64,000 bases of DNA, taken from assembly GCA_002696735.1 (NCBI GenBank), contig NZSL01000008.1, forward strand, positions 186,001-250,000. The letters run 5' to 3'. The notes under the pieces were generated by a model that was given only the letters and a program-made list of their open reading frames with translations, did no database searches and was not told the DNA's origin. This document shows, in pieces, positions 1 to 8,745 of this stretch (position 1 is the stretch's first letter; the number at the start of each line of letters is the position of its first letter). The position numbers and the translations under genes were made by a program. Source of the DNA: Methylophaga sp. (GTDB lineage Bacteria; Pseudomonadota; Gammaproteobacteria; Nitrosococcales; Methylophagaceae).

Positions 1-117
1 CAGGTAGTCATCGCCTTGCAGCAGTCGCGCCGGAGTGCCCGTGAGCTTGAAGTGATTACTCTGCGACACGCCCGCCTGATTACTGAATTTAACCAAATCG
101 TTGGAGTCCTGCCATGA
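1..117 (+). CDS. TolC-family outer membrane efflux protein, C-terminal end (partial)
   Basis: Frame 1 is open from the window edge to a TGA at 115-117 and encodes 38 residues of amphipathic helix (VIALQQSRRSARELEVITLR, then a stretch ending in VGVLP). This resembles the last coiled-coil helix of CusC/CzcC-type outer membrane factors. The stop overlaps the ATG of the adaptor gene by four bases (ATGA), as expected for a tripartite efflux operon in the order outer membrane factor, adaptor, pump. The family assignment rests mainly on context, because so little of the protein lies inside the window. Confidence 0.6.
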   Translation, partial: QVVIALQQSRRSARELEVITLRHARLITEFNQIVGVLP

Positions 118-1205
118 GCTTTTTTTTCCGCAAGAAATTCATTGTGGTTGTTTTGGCAATTTTTTCTGCATCTCTGAGTGCTCAGGAGATCGTGCCTATT
201 AACAGTGAAGATGTAACCAGGATGGGGATTGTCTTTGCTCCAGCCATACCAGTGGACACGAGCTCCGGCGCACGATATGCCGCGACAGTCGTCAACTCAC
301 CGGACAGTGCAGCAAGCCTGACAACTCCTTGGGCCGGTACACTGGTTTCATGGAACCTCATACCTGGGCAGAGTGCAACTGCTGGCACTATTCTCGCCAC
401 CTTCAGTAGCCCTTCCATCTTGCCCCTGCAAAATACCTGGATAGATGCCGTCTCCGCTCTGAAAGGAGCCGACTTCGAACTGCGCAAAGACGAGTCTCTA
501 TACAAAGATGGCATTATCTCCAAACAGCGTTTGACAAAAACCCGCCTGCTAAAGCAACAAGCCGCGTTCGCTGAACGTACTGCGCGATCACATCTGGCAC
601 AAGGCGGTTTCGATAGCGCAAAACTAGAGGCGCTGCGCAATCAGGGTTCGGGCCTGGGAGAATTCTATTTGGTGGCGCAGGAGGATGGCGTCCTTTCACA
701 GCGCATGTATAACGTCGGCAGCTATGTAGAGGCTGGACAAATCATCGCTACGCTGAATGCAGGTACTCGCCGTTGGGTCAGCACTCATATTCCTGCCAAA
801 GCAGCAGAAGCATTGGAGATTGGCCATCAGCTGAGTATTGCCAATAGTGGCGAGACGTTGACGTTGCGCCAGAAGGATCTGGTCATCGACAGCAGTAATC
901 AGACGATTAAATTGCTGGCGGAGTTTAACACCAATACTTCTTTCACCACGGGGCAGGTCTTATCTATTGTGCTGCCACCGGTCGACAATGGTGTGCTCAT
1001 TCCTGACCGTGCGGTCGTGCATACCGGCGGTGAAACGATAATTTATGTACGAACAGCTGCAGGGATTGAAGCACGTACTCTGGAACTACAATCCATCGGC
1101 GCTAACTATCTGGCATCCGAAGGCATTGCGGTTGGCGAGGAGATCGCCATTCAGGGCACCGCTGTTCTCAAGGGGATTCAACTCGGTTTGGGTGGAGCTG
1201 AATAA
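114..1205 (+). CDS. RND efflux periplasmic adaptor subunit (CusB/CzcB-like)
   Basis: This 363-residue membrane fusion protein would link the inner membrane pump to the outer membrane channel in a metal efflux complex. Residues 1-23 form a signal peptide (basic start, long hydrophobic stretch, SLSAQ). Residues about 75-105 and 205-235 look like the two halves of a lipoyl/barrel-sandwich domain (GTLVSWNLIPGQSATAG and EDGVLSQRMYNVGSYVEAG). They are separated by a charged helical hairpin of about 90 residues, and beta-barrel segments follow. It is a little shorter than E. coli CusB and shows no Met-rich N-terminal metal site. The stop shares one base with the pump start (TAATG), which indicates translational coupling. 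Confidence 0.88.
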   Translation: MSFFFRKKFIVVVLAIFSASLSAQEIVPINSEDVTRMGIVFAPAIPVDTSSGARYAATVVNSPDSAASLTTPWAGTLVSWNLIPGQSATAGTILATFSSPSILPLQNTWIDAVSALKGADFELRKDESLYKDGIISKQRLTKTRLLKQQAAFAERTARSHLAQGGFDSAKLEALRNQGSGLGEFYLVAQEDGVLSQRMYNVGSYVEAGQIIATLNAGTRRWVSTHIPAKAAEALEIGHQLSIANSGETLTLRQKDLVIDSSNQTIKLLAEFNTNTSFTTGQVLSIVLPPVDNGVLIPDRAVVHTGGETIIYVRTAAGIEARTLELQSIGANYLASEGIAVGEEIAIQGTAVLKGIQLGLGGAE

Positions 1206-4200
1206 TGCTGTCTTCACTTATTCAATGGTCCCTCAGTCAGCGTCTGCTGGTTTTATTGCTGTCAATATTGTTGATTGGTTTTGGTGGTCGTGCACTGCTC
1301 AATATACCTATTGATGCCTTCCCCGATATTTCGCCAACACAAGTCAAGATCATCATCAAGGCGCCGGGTATGACTCCGGAGGAAGTTGAGTCGCTTATCA
1401 CACAACCTGTGGAAGTAGAATTGCTGGGTATTCCATACCAAACCATGCTGCGCTCTATATCCAAGTATGCACTCACCTCAATCACACTGGATTTTGAGGA
1501 CGGTACGGATATTTACTGGGCGCGCCAGCAGGTTAGCGAACGGCTCAGCAATGTCTGGGACAATCTCCCCGGAGGCATCAGCGGTGGACTGGCACCGATG
1601 AGCACACCACTGGGCGACATGTTTATGTTTACCATCGACAATCCATCCATGACACTGGAGGAAAAGCGCTTCCTGCTCGACTGGACCATTCGTCCGGCGC
1701 TGCGTAACGTGCCCGGAGTTGCTGATGTGAACTCGCTCGGCGGCTTTGTGCGCACCTATGAAGTCAAACCTATTCGTGAAGCCATGAGAGCAATGGGTGT
1801 TAACTTGCAGGATATCGCCGACGCACTCAGCGCCAACAACAAAAATGATGGTGCCGGACGGATCGACCAGGGAGAGGAAGTCATTCTGGTTCGTGTAGAA
1901 GGGGCGATTAACGGCTTTGAAGACATCAGCAATACCTTCGTCGTCAACGCTGAGGGTGATCGCATTCCGCTAGCAGAAGTGGCACGTATCACCACTGGGA
2001 GTATGGAGCGCTATGGCGCAGTTACGGCGGATGGTGGAGCAGAAGCTGTGCAGGGCCTGGTGATCGGCCTGCGTGGCGCCAATTCCCGTGAAGTTGTACA
2101 AGGCGTTAAATCCAGGCTGCAGACGTTGCAAGATACCTTGCCAGAGGGCACACAGATCAGCGTTTTTTATGATCGTACGGTACTGATCGAAAGTGCGGTA
2201 GGCACCGTATCTTCTGCCCTTCTGGAAGCTGTAGTTTTGGTAATCATCCTGCTTGGCCTGTTCCTTGGCAATGTGCGTGCCGCCCTCACTGTGGCTATCA
2301 TCCTGCCCTTATCCGCCTTATTCACTTTCCTCATGATGGGAAAGATGGGGATGTCAGCCAATTTGATGAGCCTGGGGGGGCTGGTTATCGCCATCGGCAT
2401 GCTGGTCGACTCATCCATCGTGATCGTCGAAAACATTGTGTCATCCCTCGCGCATCAGCGCGGCACACGTAGACTGCCACACCTGCATATTATCTACCGT
2501 GCAGTGCGTGATGTAGCAGCACCTGTGGCTTCCGGTATTATCATCATTGTCATCGTGTTCCTGCCGCTACTGACACTGGAAGGGCTGGAAGGAAAGCTTT
2601 TCGGGCCGGTAACCTTAACCATCATCTTTGCGCTGCTGGGATCGCTGCTGCTATCCCTGACATTGATTCCCGTCATTGCATCATTCCTTGTCCGCTCTGA
2701 TGCCCATTCTGAGCCTTGGCTGAGCCGGACTCTGGCAAAAACCTATAAGCCTTTGTTGCACAAAGCACTGCTGCACCCCGTCCTGGTTTTAAGTGCCGCA
2801 GGCGTTTTGCTGGCAGCCAGCTTTGTGGTGTTTCCACTGGTAGGCAAAACCTTTATGCCCACCATGGATGAAGGCGATATCCTCATCCAGCTGGAAACAA
2901 TTCCTTCGATCAGCCTCGAAGCGAACACTCGCATCGTGCGTCAGGTTGAACGTGCGATTCTCGAAGAGGTACCGGAGGTTGCACGCATCGTCTCTCGTAT
3001 CGGTTCTGATGAGATGGGCATGGATCCTATGGGACTGAACGAGACTGATATATTCCTGCAGTTGCGACCCGTTGAAGAATGGGGTGTCGCCACCAAGACA
3101 GAACTTGAACAGCAACTTCGGGAGGTAATGGAGCGTTTCGTCGGCCTCAATTATGGATTTACACAACCGATCGACATGCGCGTATCGGAGATGCTCACTG
3201 GCTCGCGGGGTGATGTCGCTATCAAATTGTTTGGCCCCGACCTGTCTACCCTTAACACCCTTGCGCAACAGATCGCCACGCAGGTAGAAACCATTCCGGG
3301 TGCTATTGATACTTTTGCCACACTCAATGAGGGATCTCAATATCTGCAGGTGAGCATCGATCGCATTATGGCAGGGCGGCTGGGATTAAATGCTGATGCA
3401 CTGCAGCTCCGGCTGCGTGCTGAGATTGAAGGTGTCAACATTGGCAATGTCATTGAAGGAAGTGCACGCATTCCTCTCATGCTGCGTTATGGAGCCATTG
3501 AAGGTGATGGTCTGGCACATTTAAATGATAGTTTCATTGACTTGCCTGAAGGCGGCAAGATTCCGCTTTCAGAGATAGCACGTGTGGTACGTGTCGAAGG
3601 ACCTATTCTGATTTCCCGTGAATCCGGTCAGCGTTTCAGCGTTATCCGCACCGACGTAGCAGAACGTGATCTGGTGGGCTTTGTAGAAGAGGCACAGAAG
3701 CTGATCGCAGATAATGTCGAGATGCCGGATGGATACCGTCTGGAATGGGGCGGTGAGTTCGAAAATCAGCAGCGAGCAGCCGCGCGACTAATGCTTGTGG
3801 TGCCGCTTGCACTTGCATTGATCGCATTGTTGCTGTTTCTGACTTTTCATTCCATCAAACAGACGCTGATCATTTTGTCCAATATTCCCTTTGCCCTGAC
3901 AGGAGGACTGATCGGTTTGTGGGTGACAGGTGAGTTCCTTTCTGTACCAGCATCGGTGGGCTTCATCGCCCTGCTGGGTATTGCAGTATTGAACGGCGTG
4001 GTGATGATGACCTACTTCAATCAATTACGAGCCAAAGGTCTGGATATTGCCACGGTGGTAACGGAAGGCGCACTGCGACGGCTACGTCCGGTGATGATGA
4101 CTGCTACGATCTGTGCTTTCGGCCTGGTACCACTGCTGCTTGCTACCGGTCCAGGATCAGAGATTCAACGCCCATTGGCGATCGTGGTCATCAGTGGACT

Positions 4201-4291
4201 AATCAGTTCCACCCTGCTCACCCTTTTCATGCTTCCAATTATTTATAAAGCATTTCATCGTCCTCTTAACAACCCTGGAGACCGCGTATGA
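1205..4291 (+). CDS. Heavy-metal efflux RND permease, CzcA/CusA family
   Basis: This 1028-residue inner membrane proton-driven pump belongs to the HME-RND family. The N-terminus (LPIDAFPDISPTQVKI-like) and the TM4 segment SLGGLVIAIGMLVDSSIVIV are family hallmarks. TM4 carries Asp402 and Glu409 of the proton relay. The earlier Asp seen in the DFG variant of CzcA is absent, as it is in CusA. A DPMG motif in the porter domain and the FMPTMDEGD segment after TM6 are also typical of the family. The CusA methionine triad is not clearly present, so substrate (divalent cation versus Cu/Ag) is unresolved. It overlaps the adaptor by one base and the next gene by four. Base composition appears more G+C-rich than most of the window, which could indicate transfer. 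Confidence 0.93.
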   Translation: MLSSLIQWSLSQRLLVLLLSILLIGFGGRALLNIPIDAFPDISPTQVKIIIKAPGMTPEEVESLITQPVEVELLGIPYQTMLRSISKYALTSITLDFEDGTDIYWARQQVSERLSNVWDNLPGGISGGLAPMSTPLGDMFMFTIDNPSMTLEEKRFLLDWTIRPALRNVPGVADVNSLGGFVRTYEVKPIREAMRAMGVNLQDIADALSANNKNDGAGRIDQGEEVILVRVEGAINGFEDISNTFVVNAEGDRIPLAEVARITTGSMERYGAVTADGGAEAVQGLVIGLRGANSREVVQGVKSRLQTLQDTLPEGTQISVFYDRTVLIESAVGTVSSALLEAVVLVIILLGLFLGNVRAALTVAIILPLSALFTFLMMGKMGMSANLMSLGGLVIAIGMLVDSSIVIVENIVSSLAHQRGTRRLPHLHIIYRAVRDVAAPVASGIIIIVIVFLPLLTLEGLEGKLFGPVTLTIIFALLGSLLLSLTLIPVIASFLVRSDAHSEPWLSRTLAKTYKPLLHKALLHPVLVLSAAGVLLAASFVVFPLVGKTFMPTMDEGDILIQLETIPSISLEANTRIVRQVERAILEEVPEVARIVSRIGSDEMGMDPMGLNETDIFLQLRPVEEWGVATKTELEQQLREVMERFVGLNYGFTQPIDMRVSEMLTGSRGDVAIKLFGPDLSTLNTLAQQIATQVETIPGAIDTFATLNEGSQYLQVSIDRIMAGRLGLNADALQLRLRAEIEGVNIGNVIEGSARIPLMLRYGAIEGDGLAHLNDSFIDLPEGGKIPLSEIARVVRVEGPILISRESGQRFSVIRTDVAERDLVGFVEEAQKLIADNVEMPDGYRLEWGGEFENQQRAAARLMLVVPLALALIALLLFLTFHSIKQTLIILSNIPFALTGGLIGLWVTGEFLSVPASVGFIALLGIAVLNGVVMMTYFNQLRAKGLDIATVVTEGALRRLRPVMMTATICAFGLVPLLLATGPGSEIQRPLAIVVISGLISSTLLTLFMLPIIYKAFHRPLNNPGDRV

Positions 4292-4617
4292 ACACGTCCC
4301 CCCCTGAACATATCAAAGAGGAAATCAGCTTACTGATGCTCAATGTTGCGCCGGAACTAGAGGAAGATCTGGTTGATTACCTGCTTTCCATTGAGCAGAT
4401 AGTCGGTTTCACCTCTTATACAGTTTATGGTCATGGCCAGCATCAAGGACTCAGCGTGGCTGAGCAGGTTTCGGGAAGGCGCAAGCGTTCTCAATACGAA
4501 TTGATTGTCAATGAGTCGTTCATACCTCTCATTCTCGCTGGATTGGCCGAGGCAGTGGGCCGTGACATCATCTATTGGCAGCAAGCTGTCAGTAATTTCG
4601 GCAGGATAGAAGGCTAA
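4288..4617 (+). CDS. DUF3240 family protein of the metal efflux operon
   Basis: This 109-residue soluble protein has the features I associate with DUF3240: an early ED-LVDYLLS helix, GFTSYTVYGHG, SVAEQVSGRRKR, and a C-terminal IIYWQQAV strand. The fold is probably ferredoxin-like or PII-like. Members commonly sit at the end of CzcCBA/CusCBA operons, as here, where the ATG overlaps the pump stop (ATGA). A metal-sensing or accessory role in efflux is inferred from context only. No signal peptide is visible, so it is probably cytoplasmic. Confidence 0.75.
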   Translation: MNTSPPEHIKEEISLLMLNVAPELEEDLVDYLLSIEQIVGFTSYTVYGHGQHQGLSVAEQVSGRRKRSQYELIVNESFIPLILAGLAEAVGRDIIYWQQAVSNFGRIEG

Positions 4618-4748
4618 TAAAATTTATTAAACAAAAAATGTTTCGTCACTATGGTTGAGAGTCAATATCAATTTATCCAACTTAAAAGAATAAAACCAAG
4701 CAGTTTAGCTAAACGGAAATTGATAAAAAACTCCAGATGATTAAACAG

Positions 4749-4774
4749 AAAAAGGCGCAAAAAAGCGCCTTTTT
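4749..4774. terminator. Bidirectional intrinsic terminator
   Basis: A perfect 10-bp inverted repeat (aaaaaggcgc / gcgccttttt) with a six-A loop lies between the convergent efflux operon and the lipoprotein gene. The A run on one side and T run on the other let it serve both strands. Confidence 0.85.
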
Positions 4775-4800
4775 AAGAGTGCAATATTAAATGACCGAAC

Positions 4801-5091
4801 TCATTCCTGCTTGATCAAATAAACATTTTTCAAGCCTTTAGGTGACAGCGAACCATCATCGTTAATCACCAGGACTTCCTCATCCTCTTCGCTCAACTCA
4901 ATGAATACCTGGTCACCATCAACGTGATATTCATATTCCTGCATCTGTCCTTTTTCACGAATCATCACTTTGCCATTCGGTTCAAAGGTGTAGTTATAGA
5001 TGCCAATATCATCAGCATAAGTGCCTTCCAGCCCTGAACCACAGGCTGTCATCCAAAGAGAAAGTAGGCTAATAATAAGTATTTTTTTCAT
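4801..5091 (-). CDS. Small outer-membrane-type lipoprotein, function unknown
   Basis: This 96-residue protein has a classic lipoprotein signal: MKK start, hydrophobic stretch and lipobox MTAC with Cys17. The acidic mature part begins GSGLEGTYADD and contains short beta-rich segments (YTFEPNGKVMIREKG, YHVDGDQVFIEL). This pattern resembles small META-like or lipocalin-like lipoproteins that start with an L-x-G-T-Y strand. I do not recognise a named family. It lies 11 bases downstream of the secreted protein encoded at 5103-5885 on the same strand, so the two are probably cotranscribed. Confidence 0.7.
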   Translation of the reverse strand: MKKILIISLLSLWMTACGSGLEGTYADDIGIYNYTFEPNGKVMIREKGQMQEYEYHVDGDQVFIELSEEDEEVLVINDDGSLSPKGLKNVYLIKQE

Positions 5092-5102
5092 CTGCTTGTT
5101 CC

Positions 5103-5885
5103 TTATAAAGTAGGTTTACTACTGCCAGCAAGTCTGGCTTCAGTGGCTTCGGTTTGCAGCTGCTCAACCCATTCCATGGATTTCAGGTTAGCTTTCACCC
5201 ACGTTGGTGCATCAATCATGGTGGCAGTGACTCTATTGGCTGGTGCATCTGGCTGTAACATGCCCAATTCGTATACAAGATAGCCTGCACAATCATCAAC
5301 ACTGGTGAGTTTGGTATTTTGAAATCTATCCAGAAAATATCGGTTCCCACTCGACAAAAAAATACTTTTCATAATCTGATCAATATCTGGCGACATCACC
5401 AGATTGGTGGCGGAATAACAACTCTGCTTCCCCTCTGGAAACCACCAGACAAGACGACTCCCTATCGTCTGAGCTTCTCCATATTTATCGTTAAGGGCCG
5501 CCATGTATTGGCCTACTGTCGTGGGATTATTACGTGTTGTGACAATTCGAGTAATCGCCACAACCCGAGACTGTTCCGGTGGCGACGAAAAATTCACAAT
5601 GAAGCTATCCTGATCCCGGCCTTTTTCCCCCATCACCTCTTTTCCAGCCGTCACGCTATGCAGAAAAGTCTCTGTTTTGTGGAGTTCAGCGCCGTCGTGG
5701 TATTGAAAATATTGATGTTGCTGCTGGATACTTTCCGGTTTCGCGCCATAATCAAGCAGCGTCTTTTCTACTTCTTCAAAGGTCATACCTAATTTCAGGC
5801 CGACGATATCGAAATCATTGGCCTGAACTGTCGTCATAAAACTAAAACAAAAAACGGTGAAAATAACCCTTTTAAGCTGTTTCAT
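5103..5885 (-). CDS. Secreted protein of unknown function
   Basis: The start at 5885 is preferred over the upstream in-frame ATG at 5921. It has an excellent ribosome site (AAGGAGG, spacing about 5) and begins directly with a signal peptide (MKQLKRVIFTVFCFSFMTT, cleavage near VQA-ND). The mature part begins FDIVGLKLGMTFEEVEKTLL, a motif repeated in many uncharacterised secreted proteins of gammaproteobacteria. Two cysteines (QSCYSA, DDCAGY) could form a disulfide. No catalytic motif is evident. It forms a probable two-gene unit with the downstream lipoprotein. Confidence 0.7.
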   Translation of the reverse strand: MKQLKRVIFTVFCFSFMTTVQANDFDIVGLKLGMTFEEVEKTLLDYGAKPESIQQQHQYFQYHDGAELHKTETFLHSVTAGKEVMGEKGRDQDSFIVNFSSPPEQSRVVAITRIVTTRNNPTTVGQYMAALNDKYGEAQTIGSRLVWWFPEGKQSCYSATNLVMSPDIDQIMKSIFLSSGNRYFLDRFQNTKLTSVDDCAGYLVYELGMLQPDAPANRVTATMIDAPTWVKANLKSMEWVEQLQTEATEARLAGSSKPTL

Positions 5886-6085
5886 CCCCCCCTCCTTGAA
5901 ATTCGCTGGAAATAATTCCAACTTTCCTTTTAAGTTATTTTTCCATAAAAGACAAGTACTTAAATAACTTCTTGCGATGATATTGCTTTACATTAAGGCT
6001 TAGGAAGGCAGAAGTCAGGACAATTAAAAATGTCAGGTGTTAAGCAATGTCTTAATAGCCCCCCGCCACCAGCCAGAGGTTGTGT

Positions 6086-6880
6086 ATGAAACGAATTTTA
6101 CATATTTCGGATTTACATTTTGGCCGGTTGATACCCGAAGTGATATCGGCACTCGAAAAGAAAATAACTGAATTGTCCCCAGAGCTGATTATCATCAGTG
6201 GGGATCTGACACAGCGAGCTAAAACCAGCGAGTTTATTCAGGCCGCTAATTTTCTTGAAAGGCTTTCTGCCCCTTATTTAATTATCCCCGGCAATCATGA
6301 TTTAAGTACTTACCGACTGCATGAACGGTTTCTCTACCCCTGGAAAAAATGGCAACGCTTTATTGCTGCAGATTTGGAACCAACAACTGAAACAGAGACA
6401 TATAAAGTCATCGGTATCAACACGGCCAGAAGAGTAGGCAATTCGCTGGATTGGTCCCAAGGACGTATCAATGCCCAGCAAATCAAACGGATCGCTGCGT
6501 TTTTTGAATCCGCCTCACCCCAGCAAATCAAGATTCTGGTGGCACATCATCCTTTCTGGTTACCTACCGGGCATCAACATCGTGGCTTGATTGGTCGATC
6601 TGAACAAGCTATCCAAGCTTTTCAGGCCAATGGCCCGGATATCATTCTTAGTGGCCATGTACATCTGGATTATTGCCATGTTCACGGTGGCATTATTGTC
6701 TCTCATGCCGGAACAACGACTTCCGACCGTTTATTACCGGGATTCCCCAACAGTTTTAATCTACTAGAGGGTGATCCGAGCAATATACTGATTTCTCGCT
6801 ATCACTGGTCAAAGGGTGATTTTACCTATCTCACCAAGCAATCATTTATTAAACAGAGCGATGGTTGGTATGAACAGTAA
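6086..6880 (+). CDS. Calcineurin-like metallophosphoesterase
   Basis: This is a cytoplasmic dinuclear-metal phosphoesterase of 264 residues. All family motifs occur in order: DLHFG near residue 9, GDLTQ near 42, GNHD near 72, HHPF near 154 and GHVHLD near 192. The closest well-known relatives are CpdA-like cyclic nucleotide phosphodiesterases, but substrate cannot be read from sequence. The ATG at 6086 is preceded by AGAGG with spacing 7 and is preferred over the TTG two codons upstream. It stands alone, divergent from the gene pair ending at 5885. Confidence 0.85.
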   Translation: MKRILHISDLHFGRLIPEVISALEKKITELSPELIIISGDLTQRAKTSEFIQAANFLERLSAPYLIIPGNHDLSTYRLHERFLYPWKKWQRFIAADLEPTTETETYKVIGINTARRVGNSLDWSQGRINAQQIKRIAAFFESASPQQIKILVAHHPFWLPTGHQHRGLIGRSEQAIQAFQANGPDIILSGHVHLDYCHVHGGIIVSHAGTTTSDRLLPGFPNSFNLLEGDPSNILISRYHWSKGDFTYLTKQSFIKQSDGWYEQ

Positions 6881-6966
6881 TCAGTGGCCCGACTCATTGA
6901 CAGAGTTTGTTAATAAATAAGCTGGCTGTGCAGATAAGGTAATTACCGCGTGAGTGCCTGAAATAA

Positions 6967-7153
6967 CAAGTTCTTTCCCAGATTGCGGCGGTCGGAAAAG
7001 ATGGCAGACTGGCAATTGAATTACAGTATGCTAACCACTTTACTGCATGAGAACAGCAGCTGAACAGCAACCTTTATTGAAGTAGCAGAAGTTGATGGTG
7101 AACTGGTCAAGCTTAAACCCCCGTTAAAATATGCGTATTATCAACAAGACTAA
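6967..7153 (+). pseudogene. Possible decayed short coding remnant
   Basis: Two consecutive frames read like protein but are broken by stops. Bases 6967-7050 give QVLSQIAAVGKDGRLAIELQ and about seven further residues. After a frame change, bases 7064-7150 give TATFIEVAEVDGELVKLKPP, then KYAYYQQD and a stop at 7151-7153. No intact start is present. This may be the tail of a gene that has suffered frameshift and deletion, but I cannot name the family and chance is possible. Confidence 0.2.
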
Positions 7154-7170
7154 AATAAGGATATCGAATC

Positions 7171-7626
7171 ATGAAAACAAAAAGTCGCTTTGTCGAACGT
7201 TTAAGTTGGTTTCTCGATGAGAGCATTACCCTTCCGGGTGGCTATAAAATCGGGCTAGACGGCTTTATTGGTCTGATTCCTGGCATCGGCGATTTTATAG
7301 GCGGGCTGTTATCCAGCGTTATCATCTACAAAGCTCACCAAATAGGCGTACCACGAATGATTCTGGGCAGAATGGTCATTAATATGATGATTGACACCGT
7401 ATTAGGTGCTATTCCGGTTGCTGGCGATGTGTTTGATTTTGTCTGGAAAGCCAATAAACGTAATGCAGCACTTTTGGATAAATATCAGCAACAACCCCAA
7501 CAAGTTTATCGTAAATCGCTGATCGAGAATATTATCTTTATTGCCGTATTACTGAGCATTTTAGTCCTTATGATTGCTTTGATTGGCTGGATAATTGGTT
7601 TGATAGCCACAGCTATAAGCAGCTAG
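7171..7626 (+). CDS. DUF4112 membrane protein
   Basis: This 151-residue protein has the full DUF4112 signature: LDESITLPG-GYKIGLDGFIG, LIPGIGDFIGG, a hydrophobic GVPRMILGRMVINMMIDTVLG segment, and IPVAGDVFDFVWKANKRN. Residues about 115-150 form one strong transmembrane helix. The function of the family is unknown. The start follows AAGGATATCGAATC. A short gap separates it from the alpha/beta hydrolase gene, so cotranscription is possible but not shown. Confidence 0.8.
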   Translation: MKTKSRFVERLSWFLDESITLPGGYKIGLDGFIGLIPGIGDFIGGLLSSVIIYKAHQIGVPRMILGRMVINMMIDTVLGAIPVAGDVFDFVWKANKRNAALLDKYQQQPQQVYRKSLIENIIFIAVLLSILVLMIALIGWIIGLIATAISS

Positions 7627-7682
7627 AGTCGTAATAAAACCATCACCATCATCGTTTGGGCTTGTTTATGGAGAAAATGTTT

Positions 7683-8675
7683 ATGTCTCGCCTGCTTTGC
7701 ATCGCTTTGATGATGTTCACCCTGCCGGTTCTGGCCACGGAACATAATTACGGTCCGAGGCTGGAAGGTTTTGAGTATCCGTTTGCCGTTGACTATTTCC
7801 AGTTTGATTCACAAGGTCAGTCACTTGAGATGGCCTTTCTGGATATTCAGCCTGAAACACCCAATGGTCAGACAATGGTGCTGCTGCATGGTAAAAACTT
7901 CTGCGCAGCCACTTGGGAAGGCACTATTCAATTTCTGACAGAGAATGGCTATCGTGTTATCGCACCGGATCAAGTCGGCTTCTGTAAATCGAGTAAACCT
8001 GAGCACTATCAATTCAGCTTTCATCAATTATCCGCCAACACCAGCGCTTTACTTGATTATTTAGCTGTTGAGCGTTACTCGGTTATGGGCCATTCAATGG
8101 GCGGTATGCTGGCCACTCGTCATGCTTTGCTAAATCCTGACAAGGTTCAGCAGTTAGTGATGGTAAATCCCATAGGCCTTGAGGACTGGCTGGCTAAAGG
8201 GGTGCCCTACCGTGAAATCGATGGCTGGTATCAAAATGCTCTGAAAACCAATGCAGAGAGCATTCGTAATTATCAAAAAAATACCTATTACGCAGGGACC
8301 TGGCAGCCTGAATACGATCAGTGGGTGGAAATGCAGGCCGGCATGTTTCGTGGCCCGGGAAAGGAAATTGTCGCCTGGAACTCAGCGTTGACCTACGACA
8401 TGATTCTGACTCAGCCAGTAGTGTATGAATTTAAAAATCTGCAGGTGCCAACTTTATTGCTGATAGGCGAACAGGATAATACAGCGGTTGGTAAAAACCT
8501 GGCACCAAAAGACAAACAATCTGAGCTGGGTAACTACCCAAAAATCAGTCAGCAAGTGGCTGATCAAATACCGAATGCCACTTTGATCACTTTTAAAGAG
8601 TTGGGGCATTCGCCACAAATTCAGGCGCCTGATAAATTTCACCAGACATTGCTTGAAAACTTACGCCGACAATGA
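7683..8675 (+). CDS. Exported alpha/beta hydrolase
   Basis: This is a periplasmic or secreted esterase-like hydrolase of about 330 residues. Starting at the ATG at 7683 (GGAG about nine bases upstream), the protein opens with a signal peptide (MSRLLCIALMMFTLPVLA). The alpha/beta-hydrolase fold is clear: oxyanion region LLHGKNFCA, nucleophile elbow GHSMGG, acid region GEQDNTA and catalytic histidine in LGHSPQ near the C-terminus. Upstream in-frame ATGs at 7668 and 7677 lack usable ribosome sites. Substrate is unknown. A strong terminator follows. Confidence 0.85.
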   Translation: MSRLLCIALMMFTLPVLATEHNYGPRLEGFEYPFAVDYFQFDSQGQSLEMAFLDIQPETPNGQTMVLLHGKNFCAATWEGTIQFLTENGYRVIAPDQVGFCKSSKPEHYQFSFHQLSANTSALLDYLAVERYSVMGHSMGGMLATRHALLNPDKVQQLVMVNPIGLEDWLAKGVPYREIDGWYQNALKTNAESIRNYQKNTYYAGTWQPEYDQWVEMQAGMFRGPGKEIVAWNSALTYDMILTQPVVYEFKNLQVPTLLLIGEQDNTAVGKNLAPKDKQSELGNYPKISQQVADQIPNATLITFKELGHSPQIQAPDKFHQTLLENLRRQ

Positions 8676-8701
8676 AAATCCCTGTCGGCGGTTACAAAAA
8701 A

Positions 8702-8730
8702 AAGGGCCGCAAAGCGGCCCTTCAATTTTT
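8702..8730 (+). terminator. Intrinsic terminator after alpha/beta hydrolase
   Basis: A perfect 9-bp stem (aagggccgc / gcggccctt) with a three-base loop is followed by CAATTTTT. The upstream A run would let it also act on the convergent cytochrome b561 unit. Confidence 0.85.
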
Positions 8731-8745
8731 GCATTACAGCAATTC

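Noticed and set aside
2789..3340. 183-residue minus-strand ORF inside the RND pump gene
   Set aside because: It is antisense to a strongly conserved region of the pump, has no ribosome site and shows no recognisable domain.
5319..5792. 157-residue plus-strand ORF opposite the secreted protein
   Set aside because: Shadow of the gene at 5103-5885, with low-complexity composition unlike a real protein.
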